The notes under the pieces are model-generated. The model was not told the DNA's origin, ran no database searches, and was given only the letters and a program-made list of their open reading frames with translations. Both the position numbers and the translations under genes were made by a program. A DNA stretch of 64,000 nt. Origin: an uncultured Bacteroides sp. GTDB taxonomy: Bacteria; Bacteroidota; Bacteroidia; Bacteroidales; Bacteroidaceae. Location: the NCBI GenBank assembly GCA_944320295.1, contig CALUGY010000039.1, forward strand, positions 1 to 64,000. The letters run 5' to 3'. Numbering within the stretch: the stretch's first letter is position 1; each line of letters begins with the position of its first letter. Shown in pieces: positions 1-7,368 of the stretch.

Positions 1-310
1 GTGCACCGAGACACGCGACCAGCCGAAGAACAAGGAGCGCGCCCTGAGCCGCCTGCGCACCTTCATCTACGACAAGGAGCACCAGAAGTACATCGACGAC
101 ATCGCCTCCAAGCGCAAGACGATGGTCTCCACCGGCGACCGCTCGGCCAAGATACGCACCTACAACTACCCGCAGGGGCGCATCACCGACCACCGCATCA
201 ATTACACCATCTACAACCTGGCGGCCTTCATGGACGGCGACATACAGGACTGCATAGACCACCTCATCGTGGCCGAGAACGCGGAGCGGCTCAAGGAGAG
301 CGAACTATGA
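1..310 (+). CDS. prfA: Peptide chain release factor 1, C-terminal part
   Basis: This is the 3' end of the release factor that frees the finished peptide at UAA and UAG stop codons. The window opens inside the gene, in the reading frame that starts at base 2. About 102 residues remain, including the RF1 segment GDRSAKIRTYNYPQGRITDH and the run ITDHRINYTIYNL. The GGQ peptidyl-hydrolysis motif would lie just upstream of the window and cannot be seen. RF1 rather than RF2 is inferred from the tail sequence. The stop is followed by a 23-bp repeat array and a DUF4153 gene, then pyrF. The prfA-pyrF neighbourhood is familiar from Bacteroides. Confidence 0.93.
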   Translation, partial: CTETRDQPKNKERALSRLRTFIYDKEHQKYIDDIASKRKTMVSTGDRSAKIRTYNYPQGRITDHRINYTIYNLAAFMDGDIQDCIDHLIVAENAERLKESEL

Positions 311-354
311 CCCCATGGAGGCCCTGAAAACGAGACCGGGATGTCACCCGAATC

Positions 355-446
355 GAGAGTGCACTCTCAACGCCTTCGAGAGTGCGCTCTCAACCACGCC
401 GAGACTACGCTCTCAACCCCGCCGAGAGTGCACTCTCGATTTCACC
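355..446. repeat. Four-unit 23-bp palindromic array
   Basis: Four units start at 355, 378, 401 and 424, exactly 23 bp apart. Units 1 and 4 begin with the perfect palindrome GAGAGTGCACTCTC, unit 2 has GAGAGTGCGCTCTC, and unit 3 is degenerate (GAGACTACGCTCTC). Units 1 to 3 continue with AAC and a variable linker. The array fills much of the 219-bp gap between prfA and the DUF4153 gene, both on the plus strand. No other gene is evident in the gap. The array resembles the other palindrome arrays in the window in architecture but not in sequence. Confidence 0.95.
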
Positions 447-529
447 CCCACCGAGGCAGGCCCGGAAACCCGGCATAGGTCGAGGGAAACGGCCGGTAAT
501 AGTGACTATGAACCATACACCATAACGTC

Positions 530-2260
530 ATGAAACTGAACAGCTTATCAAGCATCTTCCAAAGTCTGGGGCAAGCCGCCCGCCGCTGCGTGGCACGCTT
601 CCCCGTGACGGTGGCCTTCACCATCTTGTTCGCGGCCTACCAGCTGTACCTCATCACCGGCGACGTGCCCGACGACGCGGAACGCCTCGTCACCGTCCTC
701 GGCTACTACCTGTCCGTCGGCATGCTCCTCTCGCTGGCCCTCCACCTGTGGGCCGAGGAGGTGCGCCGCCCCCGGCTGCGGATGGCCGTGCAGGCCGTGG
801 CACACCTGCTGTTCGCGGCCGACGCCGTGTTCCTCTACCTCTGCTTCGACCAGGGGTCGTCCATAGAGCTCATCGTGGCCCACGTGGCGGGCATCCTCGC
901 CCTGGGCGTGGCGGTGTTCTTCGTCTCCTTCTTCCGGGAGAAGGACGACATCCCGGCGTGCAACTTCGCCCAGTACGCCGTGGTGGGCCTCATCCTGGCC
1001 TACGCCGTGGGCATGGTCATGAGCGGGGGCCTGTGCCTGCTGCTCTTCTCGGTACAGCAACTGTTCGGGCTGCGGGTGGGCGAAGACCTCTACATGTACA
1101 TCCTCGTGCTCTTCGGCGAGACGCTGCCCCTGCTCCTGCTGCTGGGCATCCTTCCCCAAGGGGAACGCAAGCACGACGCGCGGCCCCACTCGGCCGCCTT
1201 CCTCAACGGTGTCATCCGCTACCTGTTCCTGCCGCTGGCCGCGCTCTACCTGGCGGTGCTCTACCTCTACGCCGCCCGCATCCTCGTGCGCTGGGAGCTG
1301 CCGGACGGCTGGGTCTCCTGGCTCGTGACGGTGCTCATGGCCGGGTGCGTCGCCATCGAGTTCGGCCTCTACCCCGTGCGCGTCAAGGAGGGCCGCCGCT
1401 CGGACGAGCGCATCGCCCGCTGGCTGCCCCTGCTGGCCCTTCCCCTGTTGCTACTGATGACGGTGGGCATCGGCCGCCGCTTCATGGACTACGGCATCAC
1501 CATCAACCGCCTCTACCTGGCCGCGCTCAACGTGTGGTTCTACCTGGTCTGCATCGGCCTCGTCGCGGGGCGGGCACGGCGTATCAGTTGGATACCCATC
1601 TCCTTTGCCGCCATCTTCCTGCTCACCTCCGTGCTGCCGGTCAACTTCACCAGCATCACGCACCGCACCCTGCACGCCGAGGTCAGGCAGGCCCTCGCGC
1701 AAAGCGGGCAGACCCGCCTGCCCCTCACCGAGAAGCAATACGACGCCTGGATAACCTCCCAGCCCAAGGCCCAGGCCGAGCAGGTGAACGAGAAGCTGCG
1801 CTACCTGGACGACCTCTTCGGCCCGGAGAGCATCCGCGACCTGGTGGACGACGGGATATCCTTCTACTCCTACCGCTTTGACGAGGACACCGTGGCCGTC
1901 CGAGAGGACGACGCCATCTATTACAACGTAGGCGACTACACCCTGCCCCTTCCCCAAGGCTACCGCTACATGAGCTTCGCCTACGGCTCCGCCCCGATGG
2001 ACAGCCTGATGCGCGTCCCGCTACATGGCCTCCACATGCCGACGGACACTCTCTGCCTGCCCCTCGACACGCTGCTCAGCCGCGACCGCGACGGCTCCCT
2101 GCCCCCGCCCGTGCTCAAGACACGCCGGGGCAACACCTTCGTGCTCACCTCGGCCGAGCGCTCCTATAAGTTCTACGAGGAGGCCGACTCCGCCGGCGTC
2201 TCCCAGGTATACCAAGAGGTGGAAGGCCTGCTCTTCCACAACACCAAGACCGAACAATAA
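530..2260 (+). CDS. DUF4153 domain integral membrane protein
   Basis: A 576-residue protein. Roughly residues 20-380 form about ten hydrophobic segments, and the last 190 residues or so are soluble and would lie outside the membrane domain. The membrane part matches the DUF4153 family of polytopic proteins by general appearance. No catalytic motif is visible and the function is unknown. The C-terminal region is rich in Tyr and Asp and includes a YNVGDYTLPLPQGY stretch. The gene lies between prfA and pyrF on the same strand and ends 19 bp before pyrF, so it may be cotranscribed with pyrF. The ATG at 530 immediately precedes a basic and then hydrophobic N-terminus. Confidence 0.8.
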   Translation: MKLNSLSSIFQSLGQAARRCVARFPVTVAFTILFAAYQLYLITGDVPDDAERLVTVLGYYLSVGMLLSLALHLWAEEVRRPRLRMAVQAVAHLLFAADAVFLYLCFDQGSSIELIVAHVAGILALGVAVFFVSFFREKDDIPACNFAQYAVVGLILAYAVGMVMSGGLCLLLFSVQQLFGLRVGEDLYMYILVLFGETLPLLLLLGILPQGERKHDARPHSAAFLNGVIRYLFLPLAALYLAVLYLYAARILVRWELPDGWVSWLVTVLMAGCVAIEFGLYPVRVKEGRRSDERIARWLPLLALPLLLLMTVGIGRRFMDYGITINRLYLAALNVWFYLVCIGLVAGRARRISWIPISFAAIFLLTSVLPVNFTSITHRTLHAEVRQALAQSGQTRLPLTEKQYDAWITSQPKAQAEQVNEKLRYLDDLFGPESIRDLVDDGISFYSYRFDEDTVAVREDDAIYYNVGDYTLPLPQGYRYMSFAYGSAPMDSLMRVPLHGLHMPTDTLCLPLDTLLSRDRDGSLPPPVLKTRRGNTFVLTSAERSYKFYEEADSAGVSQVYQEVEGLLFHNTKTEQ

Positions 2261-2279
2261 CCATTAATATAATGTATAT

Positions 2280-3104
2280 ATGAACAAGCAACAACTCATC
2301 GACAACATCCGCCGCAAGCAGACGTTCCTCTGCGTGGGCCTCGACACCGACATCAAGAAGATTCCCCAGCACCTGCTGCGGGAGGACGACCCCGTCTTTG
2401 CCTTCAACCGCGCCATCATCGACGCCACGGCCGACCTCTGCATTGCCTACAAGCCCAACCTCGCCTTCTACGAATGCCTCGGTACCAAGGGTTGGCAGGC
2501 CCTGGAAAAGACCGTGCGCTACCTGCGCGAGCACCATCCCGACCAGTTCATCATAGCCGACGCCAAGCGCGGCGACATAGGCAACACCTCCGCCATGTAC
2601 GCCCGCTCCTTCTTCGAGGACTTGAAGGTGGATGCCGTCACCGTGGCCCCCTACATGGGCGAGGACAGCGTCACCCCCTTCCTGGGCTACGACAACGCCT
2701 GGGTCATCCTCCTTGCCCTCACCAGCAACAAAGGCTCGCACGACTTCCAGCTGACGGCCGACGCCCAGGGCGAACGCCTCTTCGAGAAAGTCCTCCGCCG
2801 CAGCCAGCAATGGGCCGGCCCCGACCAGATGATGTACGTTGTGGGTGCCACGCAAGGCCGCATGTTCGAGGACATCCGCCGCATTGCCCCCGACCACTTC
2901 CTGCTCGTGCCCGGCGTAGGCGCACAAGGCGGTTCGCTGGAAGAAGTCTGCAAGTATGGCATGACCAAGGATTGCGGTCTCATCGTCAATTCCAGCCGTG
3001 GCATCATCTACGCGGACAACACGGAAAACTTCGCCGCAGCTGCCCGCCAAGCCGCACAGGAAGTCCAAGCACAAATGGCCGTACAGCTGAAGGCCATCCG
3101 CTGA
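2280..3104 (+). CDS. pyrF: Orotidine 5'-phosphate decarboxylase
   Basis: Converts orotidine monophosphate to UMP, the last step of pyrimidine biosynthesis. At 274 residues it belongs to the longer group of PyrF proteins. Visible motifs are LDTD (21-24) after the first beta strand, KPN (58-60), and the catalytic DAKRGD tetrad region at 94-99 (Asp-Lys-x-x-Asp arrangement). The phosphate-binding end appears as GVGAQGG followed by SSRGIIYA. The gene starts 19 bp after the DUF4153 stop and lies in the prfA neighbourhood. No terminator is obvious before the ferritin promoter. Confidence 0.96.
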   Translation: MNKQQLIDNIRRKQTFLCVGLDTDIKKIPQHLLREDDPVFAFNRAIIDATADLCIAYKPNLAFYECLGTKGWQALEKTVRYLREHHPDQFIIADAKRGDIGNTSAMYARSFFEDLKVDAVTVAPYMGEDSVTPFLGYDNAWVILLALTSNKGSHDFQLTADAQGERLFEKVLRRSQQWAGPDQMMYVVGATQGRMFEDIRRIAPDHFLLVPGVGAQGGSLEEVCKYGMTKDCGLIVNSSRGIIYADNTENFAAAARQAAQEVQAQMAVQLKAIR

Positions 3105-3169
3105 AAACCGCCGTGTGACAATTCATGTTAAAAATAAGGACGGGCTGAACAACGTGTATGTATTCTTAT

Positions 3170-3177
3170 TACTTTTG
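3170..3177 (+). promoter_or_regulatory. Bacteroidetes -7 element for ferritin
   Basis: TACTTTTG matches the Bacteroidetes TAnnTTTG -7 consensus and lies 32 nt before the ferritin ATG. No clear -33 TTTG was found. Its position inside the longest frame (which opens at 3158) argues that ferritin starts at 3209. Confidence 0.6.
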
Positions 3178-3208
3178 TAACGGTTTCAATTTAAACACTC
3201 AAAGCATT

Positions 3209-3691
3209 ATGATTACAGAGAAATTACAAAAAGCAATCAACGAGCAAATCACAGCAGAGATGTGGTCTGCCAACCTGTATTTGGCCATGTCTTTCTACAT
3301 GGAAAAAGAAGGATATTGCGGAATGGCCTCTTGGCTGAAGAAGCAATCCATGGAAGAAAACGAGCACGCTTGCGAAATGGCATCATACATCATCAAGCGC
3401 GGCGGAGCAGCCCAAGTGGACAAGGTCGACGTAGTACCTAACGAATTCGGCACCCCGCTGGAAGTGTTCAAGCAAGTATATGAACACGAGTGCCGCGTCT
3501 CTAAAATGATCGACAACCTGACAGACCTCGCTTCCGCCGAGAAAGATAAAGCCACCCAAGACTTCTTGTGGGGATTTGTCCGTGAGCAGGTAGAAGAAGA
3601 AGCTACCGCCTCAGGCATTGTCGACATGCTGCAAAAGGCTGGCCAGGCCGGCGTATTCGTCATCGATTCCAGACTCGGCGAACGCAAATAA
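3209..3691 (+). CDS. ftnA: Bacterial non-haem ferritin
   Basis: Iron-storage protein that oxidises ferrous iron and stores it inside a 24-subunit shell in the cytoplasm. Counting from the ATG at 3209, all ferroxidase residues expected from E. coli FtnA are present: Glu17, Glu50, His53, Glu94, Gln127 and Glu130. Length is 160 residues, close to the usual 165. A longer frame from 3158 adds 17 residues that do not belong to the family and overlap the promoter, so 3209 is preferred. The gene has its own -7 box and a strong terminator, so it is probably monocistronic. Confidence 0.96.
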   Translation: MITEKLQKAINEQITAEMWSANLYLAMSFYMEKEGYCGMASWLKKQSMEENEHACEMASYIIKRGGAAQVDKVDVVPNEFGTPLEVFKQVYEHECRVSKMIDNLTDLASAEKDKATQDFLWGFVREQVEEEATASGIVDMLQKAGQAGVFVIDSRLGERK

Positions 3692-3713
3692 GGACAGCCA
3701 TACCCATAATGAA

Positions 3714-3753
3714 ACAGCCCGGCAATCCAATGGGATGCCGGGCTGTTCTTTTT
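3714..3753 (+). terminator. Rho-independent terminator after ferritin
   Basis: ACAGCCCGGCA (3714-3724) pairs perfectly with TGCCGGGCTGT (3736-3746) and is followed by TCTTTTTAT. The inverted repeat also sits just past the stop of the converging kinase gene (3766), so it may act in both directions, though the T-tract favours the plus strand. Confidence 0.92.
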
Positions 3754-3765
3754 ATCGCTACACAG

Positions 3766-5556
3766 CTACACTTCCTTGGCCAAAGTAAACACGAATTCCA
3801 GTCCCCCACCCTGATTGTTCTTTGCAGAGATGGTACCACCGTGTATCAATACCGCATTCTTCACAATGGCCAGTCCCAGGCCGGTTCCACCCAACTTGCG
3901 CGAGCGTCCCTTGTCTACCCGGTAGAAACGCTCGAACAGGCGGTTCAAGTGTTCTGGCGAAACCCCTACCCCGGTATCGGCAAAGCTGAAATAATAGAAA
4001 CGCTCGTCCTCCCTGAAACAAGTAATGCTGATACGTATGTTGGTGCCTGCATAAGCAATGGCATTGTCCATCAGATTGCGGAATATGGAGTATAGCAACG
4101 AGTAGTTCCCACGAATCTGTATCTTGGGGCGCAACGAGTTGACCACCGTGATATGCTTCTGCTCCAGCTCCAACGCCACCTCGTTCACCATGTTCGTCAC
4201 AAGGAGGCTGATGTCTACCCGCTCCATCTCTATCAGGTTGGCCGCCTCGTCCATGCGGGTCAGCACGGAAATGTCGCGCAGCAACCTTGTCAACCGGTTA
4301 CTCTGCGCATAGCAACGTTCCAGGAAGAGCTGCATCTTTTCCCGTGGGATGCTGTCGTTGTTCACAATGGTTTCCAGATAGCCCTGGATGCTGCTGACCG
4401 GTGTCTTCAACTCATGGGCGATATTTTGCGTGAGCTGGCGTTTCAGCCGCACCTGCTCCTCCTCTTGCGTAATGTCGTTTATGGAAATCTCGAAGCAGAG
4501 GTCCTGGAAGATGATGCACTCCACCACAAACACACGCCCGTTCTTGCTGATGCTGACAGACATCCGCTTCTCCTCTTGCGAAGAGCGTCGCGAAGTCTTG
4601 TCGATGAAGTCCGTGATGCCACGCAGCTCGCTGACCGAGAAAATCTCTTCCGTGGTCTCCAGGTTCGAATCGGAAATGAGGTTGCCATACTGGATAAACA
4701 AGTTGTTCACCAAGATTTCCTTCTTGTCTTTGTTAAACACGCCCAAGCCCTCGCGCGAAGTCTGCAAGTGCGTTATCAGCTTCTCCCGCTCTATGTAGAG
4801 CGCTTCTTTGGTCTCCCTTAAACGCTTATATATCTGTATGATGTGCTGCGATATCTCTCCCAGCTCATTGTGCGGGAAGTCTATGCTCGTATCGATGGGT
4901 TCGTTCTTGTCGGCTCGCTTGGCAAACTCCTGCAACTGCCTGACCGACGTACCCAGCTTGGTTGTAAAACGGTAGAAAATGCCTACCAGCAACAGCGTGA
5001 TGGCAACCGTAAACCAGATGTAATGCCGGTCGGTGGAAAGCATTCGCATCAGACTGACATCATAAGGCAACGCCAGACGAATGATATAGTCGCCATGACG
5101 CATGGCCGAATAGAAATAAGGTATCCCCGTGGTCTCGGACGTACGCCTCACATCGTGTCCCTTCCCCGATACCAAGGCCTTCTGTACTTCCGGTCTCCCA
5201 ATGTGGTTAGCCATCTGCGGGGCATCGGCCTTCGGACTGTTATCATACAGCACGCTACCCTGTATGTCGATGACGCTTATCCGCAGTCCCTGCGTGCTGT
5301 ATTTATCGGTATACCGTTGCAATACGCCGTTCCATTGCGTCTCGTCCAGCCCATCCAGTTCCGCAAAAAGCCGCTCGTTGTAGTCTTGCAGTTTCGTGTC
5401 AAGCAGTTCCACCTTATACTCCTTCTCGCGCTGGTACTGGTAAGTCAAGAAACTGGCAGCGAACACCAGGAACAGCGAGATGACCGACAGGAAAAGCCGA
5501 CGGCTGAACGGCAAGAAGTGCCTCTCCGTATTATTCCGTTTCAAAGCAATAGCCAT
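3766..5556 (-). CDS. PhoR-like sensor histidine kinase
   Basis: Membrane sensor kinase of 596 residues that would phosphorylate the adjacent response regulator. A first membrane segment lies at about 20-40, an extracytoplasmic domain at about 41-178, and a second membrane segment at about 180-196. A linker and PAS-like region follow. The phosphoacceptor is His381 in QNIAHELKTPVSSI. The ATPase domain has an N box (NLMDNAIAYAG), DTGVGVSP, and GGTGLGLAIVKN. The start overlaps the end of the regulator gene by 26 bp, so the two are translationally coupled. The sensed signal cannot be read from the sequence. The name PhoR-like is structural and does not imply phosphate sensing. Confidence 0.9.
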   Translation of the reverse strand: MAIALKRNNTERHFLPFSRRLFLSVISLFLVFAASFLTYQYQREKEYKVELLDTKLQDYNERLFAELDGLDETQWNGVLQRYTDKYSTQGLRISVIDIQGSVLYDNSPKADAPQMANHIGRPEVQKALVSGKGHDVRRTSETTGIPYFYSAMRHGDYIIRLALPYDVSLMRMLSTDRHYIWFTVAITLLLVGIFYRFTTKLGTSVRQLQEFAKRADKNEPIDTSIDFPHNELGEISQHIIQIYKRLRETKEALYIEREKLITHLQTSREGLGVFNKDKKEILVNNLFIQYGNLISDSNLETTEEIFSVSELRGITDFIDKTSRRSSQEEKRMSVSISKNGRVFVVECIIFQDLCFEISINDITQEEEQVRLKRQLTQNIAHELKTPVSSIQGYLETIVNNDSIPREKMQLFLERCYAQSNRLTRLLRDISVLTRMDEAANLIEMERVDISLLVTNMVNEVALELEQKHITVVNSLRPKIQIRGNYSLLYSIFRNLMDNAIAYAGTNIRISITCFREDERFYYFSFADTGVGVSPEHLNRLFERFYRVDKGRSRKLGGTGLGLAIVKNAVLIHGGTISAKNNQGGGLEFVFTLAKEV

Positions 5557-6223
5557 AACCCAAACGCGTTACAATACACTTGCCATATTCGCCTATCTTC
5601 TTGCGCAGGCGGGTAATGTTGACATCAATCGTACGGTCGAGCACATACACCTCGTCGCTCCATACCCGGTGCAGGATGTCCTCGCGCGAAAACACCCGCC
5701 CCTTGTTCTGCAAGAACAGCAGCAATATCTCGAACTCCTTTTTCGTCAACGGCACTTCCTCGCCGTCTATGCACACTTTCTTTTTCGCCACATCCAGCGT
5801 CAGCGACTTATATGCCAGCAGTTCCGGTGCTTCCGGTTCGGCTCCTGCCTGCTTCACGCGGCGCAGCACGGCCTTGACCCGTGCGCTCACCTCACGCAAC
5901 GAAAACGGCTTCGACACATAGTCGTCCGCCCCGAGGTTGAATCCCGTCACCGTGTCGTTTTCCGTGTCTTTGGCTGTGACGAAGATAATAGGTATCCGTG
6001 CCGTGGCAGGATCTTTCTTCAACAGGCTCGCCATCTTGAATCCCGATATCTCGCCCATCATCACGTCCAGCAGCAACAAGTCGTACGACGCGATGTCCAT
6101 CTTCAGGGCCTCCTCCGCAGAGTTGGCCGTGTCCACCACATAACCTTCGTTTTCGAGGTTGAACCTCAGTATTTCGCACAAGTCCTCCTCGTCGTCCACT
6201 ACTAAAATACGGTAATTGTCCAT
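5531..6223 (-). CDS. OmpR/PhoB-family response regulator
   Basis: A 230-residue transcription factor. The receiver domain has acidic residues DDEE near residue 10, phosphoacceptor Asp53 in LLLLDVMM, Thr83 in FVTAKD and Lys105 in KPFSL. The C-terminal winged helix contains LTKKEFEILLLF and VWSDEVYVLDRTIDVNITRLRKK. It is the first gene of a two-gene operon with the downstream kinase, which it overlaps. The N-terminus differs from my recollection of Bacteroides RprY, so I do not use that name. Confidence 0.93.
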   Translation of the reverse strand: MDNYRILVVDDEEDLCEILRFNLENEGYVVDTANSAEEALKMDIASYDLLLLDVMMGEISGFKMASLLKKDPATARIPIIFVTAKDTENDTVTGFNLGADDYVSKPFSLREVSARVKAVLRRVKQAGAEPEAPELLAYKSLTLDVAKKKVCIDGEEVPLTKKEFEILLLFLQNKGRVFSREDILHRVWSDEVYVLDRTIDVNITRLRKKIGEYGKCIVTRLGYGYCFETE

Positions 6224-6258
6224 ATCCTTATTGTTTTGCGGTAATTATTATGCTGTAG

Positions 6259-6292
6259 CAAAGTTACAGTACTATTCCTTTCCATCGGCAAA
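6259..6292 (-). promoter_or_regulatory. Candidate promoter of the two-component operon
   Basis: On the minus strand TAACTTTG (6266-6259) matches TAnnTTTG. A TTTG lies 22 nt further upstream (6292-6289), slightly longer than the usual 19-21 nt gap. The response regulator ATG lies 36 nt downstream. Confidence 0.5.
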
Positions 6293-6359
6293 GTTGCACC
6301 GTTTTTATTACGGACGCATGAAACAAAGGTTACATTTATGTTACAAAGGAGCCTCTCAC

Positions 6360-6605
6360 GGCCTCTCCCTAACCCTCCCCACAGGGGGAGGGGATTCTAT
6401 ACATCTGGGGTAGCCATATTGAAGGAGGTATTCCAAAAGGAAAAATTCCACATGCAGTTTCCGGAGTGTAAAGTCCAATGTTAGCGTACTAAAGTCCATA
6501 GTTAGCGCGTTAAAACTGGACTTTAGCCGGCCAAAGATTGCTTTGGCGAATACTCCCCGTACACCCAGAGTCCCCTCCTCCCGTAGGGAGGGTTAGGGAG
6601 AGGCC
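6360..6605. repeat. Long inverted repeat flanking a 21-bp palindromic array
   Basis: GGCCTCTCCCTAACCCTCCC at 6360-6379 recurs as its perfect complement at 6586-6605. Each arm also folds locally (CCTCCCC/GGGGAGG type hairpins). Between the arms, TAAAGTCCA occurs at 6469 and 6490, and the third 21-bp step (6511) carries the inverted form TGGACTTTA (6517-6525). A perfect hairpin GCCAAAG-ATTG-CTTTGGC lies at 6530-6547. There is no open frame of note. This forms part of a 740-bp gene-free stretch (6224-6963) that also holds a terminator and a second inverted repeat. Confidence 0.9.
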
Positions 6606-6624
6606 GGAAGGGCAGCCCCTTTCT

Positions 6625-6660
6625 GTAAAAAAAGCAGCCGATTCTCACGAACCGGCTGCC
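6625..6660 (-). terminator. Rho-independent terminator of the susCD locus
   Basis: Read on the minus strand, GCAGCCGG (from 6659) pairs with the CGGCTGC arm (6640-6634) and is followed by TTTTTTTAC. The position, downstream of the small secreted protein that ends the susC-susD operon, suits it as the operon terminator. Confidence 0.85.
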
Positions 6661-6830
6661 CCGTCAATCATCATCTATGAATGAAAATTTGTATTAGAGA
6701 GTTCTTCGCCTTATGGCTCGGCACAAACGGCCAAGGCCGATAAGATTCCCTTTTTCATCATAAACAAGATGTTGTTTTTCATAGGCTAAAATATATTCTT
6801 TTTTCAATTTATCTTTTCCCTTTCCATACT

Positions 6831-6942
6831 GTCATGTTGAGCGAAGTATGCAGTACGTAGTCGAAACATCTCCCTACTCGGATTAATGCGCATTGCACAA
6901 AAGGAGATTCTCCGTTCCGCTACGCTACACTCAGAATGATGG
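6831..6942. repeat. Imperfect inverted repeat of the TGAGCGAAG type
   Basis: GTCATGTTGAGCGAAG (6831-6846) is matched on the other strand by CATCATTCTGAGTGTAGCG (from about 6942 back). The arms carry ACATCTCC and GGAGAATCTCC-like ends. Sequences of this TGTCATTCTGAGCG...GAATCTCC kind are widespread intergenic repeats in many bacteria. This copy lies at the distal end of the susCD operon, just after the last gene. No coding potential is visible. Confidence 0.75.
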
Positions 6943-6963
6943 GAAACATGAGACAAACTCTAT

Positions 6964-7314
6964 CTAAAACTGCGGATCTACTACGATAAATTCACTTGCA
7001 GAGCCAAGCAGTACACCATTAGCATCATAAACATCACAAGAGAAATGTAACAGTCCCATTGTCATATGACTACGAGGAGTTACCATCATAGTATTATCCT
7101 TATATGTAATAATGAAATTCATTTCTGCTTTTTCAGAATCCTCGAAATTCCATACATAAGTATATGAATAATTGTGAGGATACACATATACAGTCGCTGT
7201 TTCATCTGGACCGATATTCAAATCCCCTCTTATTTCAAAGGTCTCATCAGTCATTGCAGGAGAAGCAAACGGCAATAACGCTAATAATAGTATAAAGAAT
7301 AGAGTCTTTTTCAT
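6964..7314 (-). CDS. Small secreted protein of unknown function
   Basis: A 116-residue protein with an N-terminal signal peptide (MKKTLFFILLLALLPFASPA) and no lipobox cysteine, so export to the periplasm by signal peptidase I is likely. The rest is rich in beta-strand patterns, including VYVYPHNYSYTYVWNF and LHFSCDVYDANG, which look like an Ig or PKD-type domain. I do not recognise a named family. It is the third gene of the susC-susD operon, 54 bp after susD, and may be a surface or periplasmic accessory to that transporter. The terminator at 6660-6625 lies downstream. Confidence 0.7.
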   Translation of the reverse strand: MKKTLFFILLLALLPFASPAMTDETFEIRGDLNIGPDETATVYVYPHNYSYTYVWNFEDSEKAEMNFIITYKDNTMMVTPRSHMTMGLLHFSCDVYDANGVLLGSASEFIVVDPQF

Positions 7315-7368
7315 AATGGTATTATTTTAAGGAGATAGCAGCATTTCTGCTGCTATCTCTTTGGTTAA

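Noticed and set aside
355..446. Palindrome arrays considered as CRISPR arrays
   Set aside because: Units are 21-24 bp with almost no unique spacer between cores, and no cas genes occur. Repeats and linkers form one continuous unit.
748..1881. Long Arg/Pro/Gly-rich frame overlapping the DUF4153 gene
   Set aside because: High-G+C shadow in another frame. The DUF4153 frame has the hydrophobic helices and the right start.
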